Source of the DNA: Ophiocordyceps camponoti-saundersi (nom. inval.)
Lineage: Eukaryota > Ascomycota > Sordariomycetes > Hypocreales > Ophiocordycipitaceae
Direction: 5' to 3'
Length of the DNA: 18,333 nucleotides
NCBI GenBank assembly: GCA_003339415.1
Contig: PDHQ01000509.1
Coordinates: 1 to 18,333 of the forward strand
Shown: positions 1-8,164 of the stretch, piece by piece
Numbering within the stretch: the stretch's first letter is position 1
Layout of the letters: every line of letters starts with the position of its first letter
Notes under the pieces: model-generated
Told to the model about the DNA's origin: nothing
Databases searched by the model: none
The model's input: the letters and a program-made list of their open reading frames with translations, nothing else
Program-made: the position numbers and the translations under genes

Positions 1-660
1 TACGATTCCTAGGGACCGTTAAGGCCGATAGGATAGCGATAAATCTATATACGTGCCTAAAGAAAGTTCCGTCGAATTTAACCCTAGCTTATTTATAGGA
101 CGACCCGTAAATACGAGTATATATAGATAACTATAAACCTATACTGTATATATATATATATACGACAGTACGATAAGAGGACGGTGACGAACCGACTTCG
201 TTAAAGATAGATCCGTTAAATTATAAAATAGCTTATAGTTATAATTAATTAGATATAAACGACCCGTAAATACGATACTAAGAGACCGGTAAGGCCGAAA
301 GGATAGTGACGAATCGACTTCCCTAAAGATAGCTCCGTTAAATCTACGAAATAGCTTATTAGACGGGACGACCCGTATATATATATATACGAGTATAGAT
401 ACCGAGAGATATATATATATAATAGGTGGGAGAGTGACGAACTAACTGCGTTAAAGATATATCCGTAAAATCATAAAATAGAATAGTTATAAGTTATAAG
501 ATATAAAGGCCGATATTATTCTTACTAACCGGTAGTGCGAGTAGGATAGTAACTAACCTACTTGCTTAATAGCAGATTAGTTCTAGATAAAATAGTTTAT
601 TTTATATAAGCGACCGGCACGATACGTATAGACCCGTACGATACGTATATATAAAAGTTA
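1..660. repeat. Degenerate tandem repeat, units of about 110-160 bp
   Basis: Four to five diverged copies of one unit lie head to tail. Each contains, in order, a block like GGATAGTGACGAA, a block like GTTAAAGATAGATCCGTTAAAT, a block like AAATAGCTTAT and a block like CGACCCGTAAATACGA. The TCCG landmark of the second block falls at about 68, 212, 334 and 462, giving spacings of 144, 122 and 128 bp. The CGACCCGT landmark falls at 101, 260 and 369. The copies differ mainly by TpA-type transitions and by runs of TATATA, so an older array appears to have been mutated by RIP. No reading frame was recognised. It may be a satellite, or the internally repeated part of a transposon extending left of the window. 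Confidence 0.7.
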
Positions 661-1300
661 CCGGCGACTTGCCTAAGGCTGTTTTGACTATTACGTGAAG
701 AATTATTATATAAGGTCGAGCGGGTGTTTATTAATGCCGCGAAAGTATTTCGGGATTAATAAAGAGAACTTAAATAAATAGAAATAAATTATATATATAA
801 AAGTAATATATACATTTTAATAGATATATGGTTAGACGCAGAGGAAGATTAGTATAGGGATTGAAGAGGGAAGGATGGGCACGATACGCGTAGGCAATAT
901 ATAAGTAGCGTAGTGTACTAAGTTTATATATATAATATTAATTTGTCGATAAGGGAACGACTTTAAAGTGAAATAATGAAAGTGAGATATGTTAAATAAC
1001 GCAGATTTATTCTTAAAGAGCCTAAATATGTTTATATAGAATAGTTAACCTGAGCGGGAAAAATAAAATAATAGATAAAGTAGTAACGGTAGAATATAAT
1101 ACGAATCGGGGTTAGGAATTAGAAGTGATAATAAATCATTTTATCTATAGTAGAGTTTCGTATTAGATTACGTATAAAATTAGAGGAACGAGGTGAGTAA
1201 TATAATATATAAGTAGTGACCTGATTTCTAGTAAGATAAGATATAGTTAAGAGAGAGGACCTTTTAAATTTATAAAACTATATATAGGGGTATATCTTAT
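661..1300. other. AT-rich stretch with no recognisable gene
   Basis: This stretch is dense in TATATA, TAATA and AGATA and poor in CpA. I see no coding trace with recognisable motifs and no structural RNA. It may hold the promoter or 5' part of the decayed frame that starts at 1301, but nothing in the sequence proves this. Confidence 0.5.
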
Positions 1301-2902
1301 ATGAGTTCTGTATCTCTATTAAATAGTTCTAGTAACGAAGTAATAAACGAAAGAATATATCGGCGTATATCTTATAGAGCGAAGATAATAAGTAAGTTAT
1401 CGTATATTATAGGAGTAGTGCTAATATTTTATAAGTAATAGCGTATATAACTAACGTTATATATATAATTAGATCGAGGACGTTATAACTAAAAACGTAT
1501 ACTAGATATATTAAGTATTAGGGTATAGGGGAAAGAAAGGTTCGTAAACTAGAAAGATAAGGATAAATTTACGAGTAGTTACCAGCTGCTAATATTTAGG
1601 ATAAGGATAATAACGTAAGATAAAAAGCGTATAGAAGATAACGAGGGCGGAAGTTTAAATAGTTAACGTGAAGACTTATAATAAGTTATAGGAACCGGTA
1701 TCGGTATTCCTACTATATAGGCTAAAAGATTTAAAAAACCACTATAGCCTATAATACTAACGACGGCATGCAGCGCAATATTCGATATTATCGGCAAAGA
1801 AGGCTATATAAGGATACGAGAGTGTTATATTAATAATACTAGTTACGAATACTTTATATTAAGGGACTAGCTAGACTTTATCTTACACTTAGAGAAAGAT
1901 ATAAGGAAGTTAACTAACGTTAAAGGTTTTAATAATTAGGGGATAGAAGGTTAGGCGGAATTTACGGTTTATATCCCGGGTATAAAGGATAAAATGCCGT
2001 ATATCGGAATAGTTAGGACTAGGGTATAGATTATAGATAATCTTACGAAGGGCCTTATATTAGGACGAGAATAGCTCCTGCTAAATAAGGTATATATATT
2101 TAGTTCGATAAAGATAGTTTAGATATATTTATATATAAGCCTATATATACTAGCAGAGGTTTATCGAAAATAATTATAAATTTTAGGCCGAAGTATATAT
2201 TTCGGATAATACTTACTATATAGATTTATAACTATATCCTTAATCCGTTAATTCTAGATATCGTAAAATACTAGGAAAAGATATAATAATACCGGACGTA
2301 GGAGGGTGGGGGAGGTAGGGTCTATTTAGCATTATTATAATAGATAACGCTAATGGCTAGAATAAAGGTAACTAAAGCGGGATAATATATCTTTAATAGC
2401 GGAGGCAAGAAGACCGGCATAGACGCGTCCGCTTCCTTAAGTAAAGGATAATATAGCGTTATTAATAGCCGTAATAATAGCGGAGGAGATAGCCTATTAT
2501 ATAATATAATTTTTGCGTCGCTTCGCCGGGGTAGATAGAGGTTACGAGAGAGAATCGGTACTTATTAAGTCGATCACGTTTACCGGAGACGGCGACTCGC
2601 TCTAAGGAGTAAGGTCGATTAAGTCGGTAGGTAGTGCGGAGAGGGGAGAAGGTAGACGACTGGCAGGTATATCGAGAGGCATTATAATAAGATAAGGGTA
2701 GTGCAGTTAGAAATAAGTAATAACGTAAGCAATTTAGGTTATAGCGGGTAGAAATAGATAGCTGCCGCTAGGGTATGTATATTAGGGTAGAAGGGTGAAA
2801 GGGTAAAAGGACGGAGGGGTAGCTTATATATAGTTTTTTTTTATCTACGTAGGTATAGGTTATGGCGTATATTAATAAGATTATAAAAATATAATGCGCT
2901 GA
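1301..2902 (+). pseudogene. RIP-scarred reading frame of about 530 codons, unknown protein, weak retropepsin-like segment
   Basis: One frame runs from an ATG at 1301 (MSSVSLLNSSSNEVINERI) to a TGA at 2900-2902 without a frame change. It is interrupted only by TAA and TAG codons, as expected if CAA, CAG or TGG codons were hit by RIP. The N-terminus is Ser/Asn-rich. A Lys/Asp/Glu-rich part follows (about residues 90-130). The middle reads like a folded domain (about residues 155-260), ending in hydrophobic-Asp-Asn-Leu and then LILGRE near residue 252. This resembles the last strands of a retroviral-type aspartic protease, but I see no clear D-T/S-G active site. The C-terminal third is basic. 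The last codons cross a T-run and may lie past the original stop. I do not recognise the family. TpG depletion makes TGA rare in any frame, so absence of TGA is only weak support. A transposon protein is the most likely identity. Confidence 0.5.
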
Positions 2903-3600
2903 ATATATAGAGTTATACGATATTATACGATAAAGTATAAAAATGCTAAAAAATTTAAATAGGGTTTTATATCGTTAATATAGGGAGGGAGGTTTACTAT
3001 ATATGCTGAAAATAGACTAGTAATAAGCAGGTATCCCTAGTTAAGGAAGTGGGAAAGAACTATACAAGGTCTTATAATATGTATATATATATAAGGGATT
3101 ATTCTAAAGTTTCGGGCCTTAATTAAATTGCTCTTCCTGAAACGCTCTCTCTACCTTCTGTCGTTATGTTGGAAATTAAATCCTTGTCTCTTTTCCTATA
3201 GAAAATTACTATATGCCTTAACTAGCTAGGGTTAGAGATCTTAACCTTATGCTAGTTAAAGAGTAGGATCACGTATAATAATACGCCGAGGTAGGTATCG
3301 GCTAGGCTAGCGTAGGGTATCGTTAAAGGCAAAGAACGTGGAAAGTTAATCGACTATCTTATAATTTCTTTAACTTATCTAAGGAGCATTACTTAAATAG
3401 CTACGGGAATTAAGCTAAAGAACGTTCCGATACTACGATATAAAATTTATATAATGACGGAAAACCGAATAGAACGGTCACGTGTTCGTCGAGAGATTTC
3501 GCTTCCTTAACGCCGGTTTGCTATTATTATTTTTAACGTCCTCTACTATAGCGAGGCTATAACGCTAGTTCCTATCTTATATTATTAACCTGCCACGATA
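2903..3600. other. No gene recognised; possible 5' part of the copia element
   Basis: Between the frame ending at 2902 and the first copia-like motifs there is no convincing coding trace. About 3125-3185 keeps more TpG and CT-rich sequence than its surroundings. This would suit the leader or LTR of the copia element that follows, but I could not find a matching second LTR copy, so the boundary is unresolved. Confidence 0.35.
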
Positions 3601-4026
3601 CTAGGCACGAGTATACGATCGGTAATCGTGTTAAAACCGATCTAATATATATTTAGGACGAATTTTAGAACTAGACGAAGCTATAATATTAGCTTATCAC
3701 GTCTAAAGCTAAGACGGATAATAGAAGCTTACCCGTCCCTTACCTGCGAGAATAGCTAGTTATTGTTCTCCGCCTCTCCTCTCGATATTATATATACTAG
3801 AATAGTATTGCTAAATATTCTCGGGGTATTAAAGCGGAGAGCACGATTCGTACAAGTTTAGTATCGGTTTTCTTCTAAATACTAGCTACTAACTGTTCAA
3901 GCCGCTTTTCACTTACTTAATAGTATTATATTAGCACGTTATAAATAGAGAACTCTATTCGGGCATCTTCGAGGTTAGCTAGGATTATATAACGTAGAGT
4001 TCTCTTTAATCTCCGTTTTCTCGGCC

Positions 4027-4176
4027 GATCTTAGTTATTTTCGAGCCTTTAACTATCGAGTATACCTAGTTATAAGGAAAGTCTTGCGTAAGTAAGAGGA
4101 TTCTCCTAACTAAAGACTATATCTCGGTTATATTGCCGGATATATTTCCTCTACTTAATTTCTTATTTAGGTTCTA
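4027..4176 (+). pseudogene. Copia integrase, C-terminal segment (relic)
   Basis: The frame starting at 4027 reads D-L-S-Y-F-R-A-F-N-Y-R-V-Y, followed by a basic stretch and then Y-L-G-Y-I-A-G-Y. This matches the pattern shared by copia integrases just after the catalytic core: a H-L-R-V-F-G-C-R-A-Y-V-like motif, a basic linker and a G-Y-x-x-G-Y motif. Deviations such as His to Tyr and Cys to Tyr are what CpA-to-TpA and TpG-to-TpA changes produce. Integrase would insert the cDNA copy into the genome. About 500 bases of acidic, Leu-rich linker follow before the reverse transcriptase, as is usual in this family. The relic is not functional. Confidence 0.65.
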
Positions 4177-4765
4177 TCTCTTTAACGAAACGCATTCTTA
4201 TTAATATTTATATTATTTTTATTAAAATAATATTCTACTATAACGACGGGAGCTGATAACTATCCTTTGCTAAAGCAGAAAATCGGCTCTCGACGATTAA
4301 ACTCCTCGACTAGAACCTATATACTAAGCTTAACATAGATATTACTATAATACCACGAGACGCTTACTATTAACCTAGCACCTAGGAATAACCTTAAACT
4401 ACTAGGTTACGATAGTTCGCTATTATAGCTTTATAAGCTATTAGCGAGGCACTAGAGGAGGAACCTAAAGAATAACTAGAGTATTAGTTACTACTAGCTA
4501 ATAATAATCTCTTACTAGCGATAACTAATGCTCTACTAGAGGCTCCTAGATCTAGACTAGGGACTACTAGACTTAATAACTAGTTAGTATAGAGATACTT
4601 AACTCTACTAATAGTTAACCCGAGTATAAAAGAAGAAACCCTTTTCGCTATATCTATATCCTCCGAGTACTTTTACGGTTTCTAAGGAACTTCTTTAATA
4701 GCCGTATAAAGGCTCTATCCCACGACCTCGAGCGTTCGCGAACTAAGTATATAAATATTTAGATA

Positions 4766-5445
4766 AAATTTTTCTAGTATTAAGCGATATAGGACGAGTT
4801 AGAGAAACTTAGGTCTCGCGATATTTATTAACTATCGACGAATAACTAGATATTAAGCTACTAAAGATAGGTGTTTATTTATAAGTTCGACGAGAATAGC
4901 TTTAATATGAAGTATAAAGCTCGTATAGTTATTTAAGGCGATCTTTAAGAAGAGTCCAGCTTACCTTTTTATGCCTTAACCTTGCCGACGAAGTCTTATA
5001 GACTGCTAACGGGTCTCGCAGTATCTTACGACCTTAAAGCATATTAGTTTAACCTTATTAACGCCTTCCTAAACTCCACGCTGCGACGAGACGAATAAGT
5101 GTTTTATTAATTACCTAATAGTTTTAAGTAACCTAGTAAAGTTATGCTCCCCTCTTTAATACGAGACTCTTTCGGCTTACCTTCTTCGTAAGAGTTTTAT
5201 TTCTCCTAAAAAGATAATTATATCTAGACTAAGGATTCCCTAATTCTTTTCCTTTATGTCGATAATCTTAGCCTAATATATCTACCTTAAGATAAGGGGG
5301 TAAAGTCTTCCTTAACAAACTTAAGAAAGATTTCATAGTCTTAGATTTAGGAGGTTTATCGTAGTTCCTTAGATTAATATATAACGGGATAGGACGATAC
5401 GATAAATTTTTCTCCCGTAATAAGCGTATACTAAGAAACTTAGTG
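4766..5445 (+). pseudogene. Copia reverse transcriptase (RVT_2 type), relic
   Basis: The trace begins with a segment like the family's amphipathic N-terminus (D-E-L-E-K-L) and a tryptophan codon turned into TAG before V-F-I-Y-K-F-D-E. It continues with K-Y-K-A-R-I-V-I-Q-G-D, an A-L-T-L-P-T block, then N-A-F-L-N-S, an F-G-L-P-S-S segment where the family has Y-G-L-R-Q-S, and F-L-Y-V-D-N. After a frame change near 5290-5341 it reads L-D-L-G-G-L-S-Q-F-L, the family's D-L-G-x-x-x-x-F-L-G region. The enzyme would copy element RNA into DNA in the particle. The catalytic YVDD reads YVDN; GAT to AAT after a T is a RIP-type change that removes one of the metal-binding aspartates. About 680 bp of the domain can be followed. 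Confidence 0.88.
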
Positions 5446-5727
5446 TGAAGTTTAAGATATAAATATAGAAGAAATTCTCTAAGGCGTTTTCGCTTAAGAA
5501 ACTCTTTCTATAAGAGGGATAAATAACTCCCTAGTAAGTAATACTATACTAACTACCTATTAACTCTATTAGTTACGTAGTAATTATTATTCGGTAAGAT
5601 CTTGCAGAATCTATTAGATATATATATTTAAGCTAGATTTTAGAATATGCTTTTCCTCTACTAAACCCGAGACCTATACCTTACGTTCTGCGGAAACGAG
5701 TCGAAATCCGCACTACTATACGCGGAA

Positions 5728-5965
5728 TGCTTCAGTGGTGCTTAATTCGCAGAGACACCTAAGAGGAGGAGTACTTTCGGATATATTATACGTCTCTTTA
5801 GTGCCGTATTTTAATATAATTAGGAAACTAAGAGACGATTACGATAAGCACTACTAAAGCAGAACTGCTTACCCTTACTTCTATAGCGAAAGAACTAATC
5901 GCCCTCTATCGCCTTAGCGATAAACTTCGTATTATTCCCTTAAACCCTCCGAAGTTTTTTTTATA
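5728..5965 (+). pseudogene. Copia RNase H, relic
   Basis: The first frame reads C-F-S-G-A-Q-F-A-E-T-P-K-R-R-S-T-F-G-Y-I-I, which corresponds to the copia RNase H start (D-A-D-x-A-G-x-x-x-x-R-R-S-T-T-G-Y). After a frame change the frame from 5853 reads T-K-A-E-L-L-T-L-T followed by K-E-L-I-A-L-Y-R-L, matching the family's S-T-E-A-E-Y-x-A-L block and the helix after it. RNase H would remove template RNA during reverse transcription. Both catalytic Asp positions of the first block are changed. The domain lies at the expected distance after the reverse transcriptase and ends the recognisable copia coding region. Confidence 0.82.
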
Positions 5966-6060
5966 ATAATATATAAATAAGACGCTTGCTAATAGAAGAT
6001 ACGTTAAAGCTATTAACTAGGCTGCGACATGTTAATATTTTTTTTTTTTAGTATTAGCTA

Positions 6061-6189
6061 CGACGGGAGATTTAAGATATATATATTAAGATCGCTCGGA
6101 TCTAAACTTTAGCTAAGGTTAGAGATAGGTTTATAAAACCTATTTAAGGATAATTACTTAAGGAATTGCAAAACGAACTTAGGCTTCAA
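6061..6189. other. Spacer after the copia relic, no gene seen
   Basis: AT-rich sequence with a TATATATA run and short A/T tracts. The 3' LTR of the copia element should lie about here. A 16-bp segment at 6111-6126 matches 3224-3239 at 15 of 16 bases, but this is too short to call an LTR. Confidence 0.35.
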
Positions 6190-6907
6190 AGCAAGGCTAA
6201 TTAGCTTACTATAAGTTATATATATCCTACTTTACTTTGCATATCTTATTTTAACTTATATTCTAATATTGTTATTCGCGTAGGCGTTATTCTTCTAGAT
6301 TTACTAGATATAGACGATTTTGCACTATCTTAAAAGTCTAGTTGCGACTCCGTCGACGACGCTCCCTCTCGGCGTCCACTTAACGCTACTAGGCAGGAGT
6401 GAGTTTATAGGGATAGGGCATTCCCGTAGGCTAGGTAATAGTATAGTGAAGATACGGAGGCGATAGGAGGCCGCTATGCTTATCTTCGACCTTAGGGCTA
6501 TCCTCTAGCTCGATAACCTCCCTTTCTTCCGCGGGGTTATCGTCGTCCGGAATAGTGATAGCTAACCGAGCAGATAAACCGGCCGTTTTAGTAGCGCGCT
6601 AGAATATGCAACGACGGGCTTAGCTAGCCTAGATATACGACCCGTAGGCCCTATGTTGAAACCCTTCGAGAGAAACGTAATAATCGAAAGGGTAGGCTAG
6701 AGTTTATCGACGCGGGTATTGCTTATAGGGTATAGCGTTAGGGGAACCGCGACTCTATACTAGGAGCGCACGGAAGTATCCGTTATTGCGTATAATTCGA
6801 CTTCTAACTATCCGTAACGGAGTCGTGATAAGGGCTCGGAGGGTGACGTTACGTGCAGGCGTGGCGAGTGCTCGTATCTCGGCGTCCTAAAGAGAAGCTT
6901 CGTGTTA
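6190..6907 (-). pseudogene. RIP-scarred reading frame of about 235 codons, unknown protein
   Basis: On the minus strand one frame can be read from about 6907 to about 6190, broken only by TAA/TAG codons. It has a plausible composition: Ala/Arg/Leu-rich N-terminal part, a Tyr/Phe-rich middle (Y-P-F-D-Y-Y-V-S-L-E-G-F), an acidic stretch (I-P-D-D-D-N-P-A-E-E-R-E-V-I-E-L-E-D), a Pro/Tyr-rich segment (P-Y-L-H-Y-T-I) and a strongly basic run (A-E-R-E-R-R-R-R-S-R). The stretch is visibly GC-richer than its neighbours. Just upstream is a T-run (A-run on the coding strand). The family is not recognised. It could be a captured or host gene, or a Gag-like protein of another transposon. The frame start is uncertain; no ATG was preferred. 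Confidence 0.45.
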
Positions 6908-7074
6908 TTTTTTTTTTTTCTTCTAAGAGTCCTAAATATAGAGGATCTGCAGGGAGAGACTCACATTAATATATAGCATGTTTAATATATTATTTATCTA
7001 GGGATCGGCTATTGCGATACTAAGCAGGCGGTATTTTCTATTAACACCCCTTTATATAAGAACGGGAAACTCTA
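6908..7074. other. T-run and spacer, no gene seen
   Basis: A pure T-run at about 6909-6920 is followed by AT-rich sequence without a coding trace. Similar T-runs of 8-13 bases occur at about 2834-2842, 6041-6050, 7447-7459, 17265-17272 and at the right edge of the window. Confidence 0.4.
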
Positions 7075-7201
7075 TCTTTAAAAGCAATATAAAGAAGAAG
7101 AAAGAAGCTGCCGAAGGAAGGAGAAGAAGAGGATAAGCGAAGAAGAAAGGTAGAAGAGGATAAGGAAAGAAGAAAAGAAGAAGAGAAAGGGAGAAGGGAA
7201 G
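7075..7201. repeat. Purine-rich low-complexity tract (GAA/AAGA)
   Basis: About 125 bases are nearly pure A and G on the plus strand, built from irregular GAAGAA, AAGAAG and GGAGAA blocks with hardly any C or T. RIP leaves such a tract untouched because it contains no CpA. It sits just left of the minisatellite. In the plus frame it would encode Lys/Glu/Arg repeats, but I see no open frame around it that would make it coding. Confidence 0.7.
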
Positions 7202-7258
7202 AGGGCTATTTATACCCTCTTAGGATATCTTATCGAGCCTGATTAATTTATAGGTGCA

Positions 7259-7417
7259 AAAGAGCAGTGAACGAACGGATATCTCCCTTAGGGAATAAGA
7301 AGAGCAGTAAACGGGTTTATCCCTTAGGAGATAAGAAGAGTAGTGAATAGGTCTATCCCTTAGGGACGGGAAGGACGATTAACGAGTTTGTCGCCTAAGG
7401 GATAAGAAGAGCAGTTA
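7259..7417. repeat. Minisatellite, unit about 36 bp, four copies plus a partial
   Basis: The phrase AGAGCAG or a close variant recurs at 7261, 7301, 7337, 7372 and 7408, giving unit lengths of 40, 36, 35 and 36 bp. Each unit continues with a GAACG- or AAACG-like block, then TATCCCTTAGG, then GATAAGA. Units differ by single-base changes and short indels. Thirty-six bases equal twelve codons, and two plus-strand units read K-S-S-x-x-V-Y-P-L-G, but the 40- and 35-bp units break the frame, so coding is doubtful. Confidence 0.8.
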
Positions 7418-7824
7418 AAAAGATACGTACGTAGAGTCTTTCACGTTTTTTTTTTTTTCGCTTCAGGGTTTCGATAATCTCTTCTTACGATCTTTAAAGA
7501 TAAGGTTCCGGCTTATCAGATGCTTCTAAATAAGCTTATAAGCCTAAGTAGGTGTGTTATATATACGTGCATAAGAAAGTGTCTCCTTTGTGCCGTGAAA
7601 GTGGGTATTAGTCTTATAAATAACGGTTACAAACGCAAAAAGGAAACTGTCTTTAGAGAATAGTTATAGGTACATATCTAAGCGGTAAGATTAAGGCGTT
7701 ATTATTTATATTCACTACTTATAAGAAAGGATATCAGTCCCTACTACGTTTTTAGACAAGACTTAAGAGATAACATCTAAATCTAAAAAATAAGGGGTAA
7801 AGGAAAATTATTATACGGTCTACC
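7418..7824. other. Gene-free flank with little RIP
   Basis: A T-run at 7447-7459 is followed by sequence that keeps many TpG and CpA steps, such as GTGTCTCCTTTGTGCCGTG near 7580. It therefore escaped most of the mutation seen elsewhere. It is the immediate left flank of the gypsy LTR. I see no open frame, tRNA or other RNA gene. It may be near-native unique DNA or an older insertion that was never duplicated. Confidence 0.5.
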
Positions 7825-8029
7825 AGCTAGACAAGTTAGAGGCTAAGGGATTAAATGAGCCAATTACAGGCACAAGAAATAGGCTTAATACGAAGATTAA
7901 TAGGTGCCCTTGTTAATTAATATGTGTATGTATCCTCTAGGAATGACTGCCCCCTATACGGGCAGTTAAGCAAATGTTGGTCACATAACCGGAATGACGC
8001 TATTCCCTTTTAACCTTCCCCCTCTAGCT
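7825..8029 (-). repeat. 3' LTR of the gypsy element (left copy, lightly mutated)
   Basis: It aligns end to end, with equal length, with 16911-17115. Both copies start AGCTAGACA and end CCCCCTCTAGCT, so the ends form a short inverted repeat AGCTAGA/TCTAGCT. This copy still has CpA and TpG where the other has TpA, for example TGTGTATGTATCC here against TATATATATATCC there. Similarity may continue about 12 bases further left (CGGTC-ACC in both), so the exact edge is uncertain; canonical TG...CA ends are not obvious. A purine-rich run on the element strand (AGAGGGGGAAGG, 8014-8025) lies just inside this end. Confidence 0.8.
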
Positions 8030-8164
8030 AGTCCATTACTAACACTAAAGCAACAAATTAAAATCTGAAAATAAAATAGATAAAAGGAAGGATAAAGAGC
8101 AAGCTAATAAATAAGAAAGAAATAAATAATAGGAAGAAATAGGCTATAATAGCCTAGTAAATAA
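8030..8164. other. Tail between the extra ORF and the 3' LTR
   Basis: About 135 bases rich in A and G on the plus strand, thus pyrimidine-rich on the element's strand. A polypurine tract should lie here on the minus strand, directly next to the LTR. None is seen outside the repeat; the only candidate is the AGAGGGGGAAGG run just inside the repeat copy. Confidence 0.4.

Larger units (their letters stand above)
3600..6060 (+). mobile_element. Decayed Ty1/copia-type LTR retrotransposon, pol region
   Basis: Motifs occur in the copia order integrase, reverse transcriptase, RNase H on the plus strand, which separates this element from the gypsy element to the right. The traces carry many TAA/TAG codons plus several frame changes (between about 4450 and 4766, 5290 and 5341, and 5770 and 5853), so it has more indels than the gypsy element and is probably older. 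Gag and the integrase catalytic core were not convincingly identified. A stretch near 3700 reading K-T-D-N-R-S could be a relic of the integrase D-N-G motif. LTRs were not found; both ends are approximate. Confidence 0.8.

Noticed and set aside
1..660. CRISPR array
   Set aside because: Units are long and diverged, without constant short repeats and unique spacers, and the window is fungal.
4440..4600. Cluster of CTAG palindromes as binding sites
   Set aside because: CTAG is a common product of RIP on CCAG or CTGG, and this segment is the coding linker of the copia element.
3224..6126. Copia LTR pair based on AGCTAGGGTTAGAGAT (3224) and AGCTAAGGTTAGAGAT (6111)
   Set aside because: Only about 16 bases match and similarity stops on both sides. 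In AT-rich RIP sequence this can arise by chance.
6909..7459. T-runs as poly(A) tails of LINE or SINE insertions
   Set aside because: No LINE reverse transcriptase, tRNA-derived head or target duplication is seen beside them. Homopolymers without CpA simply survive RIP.
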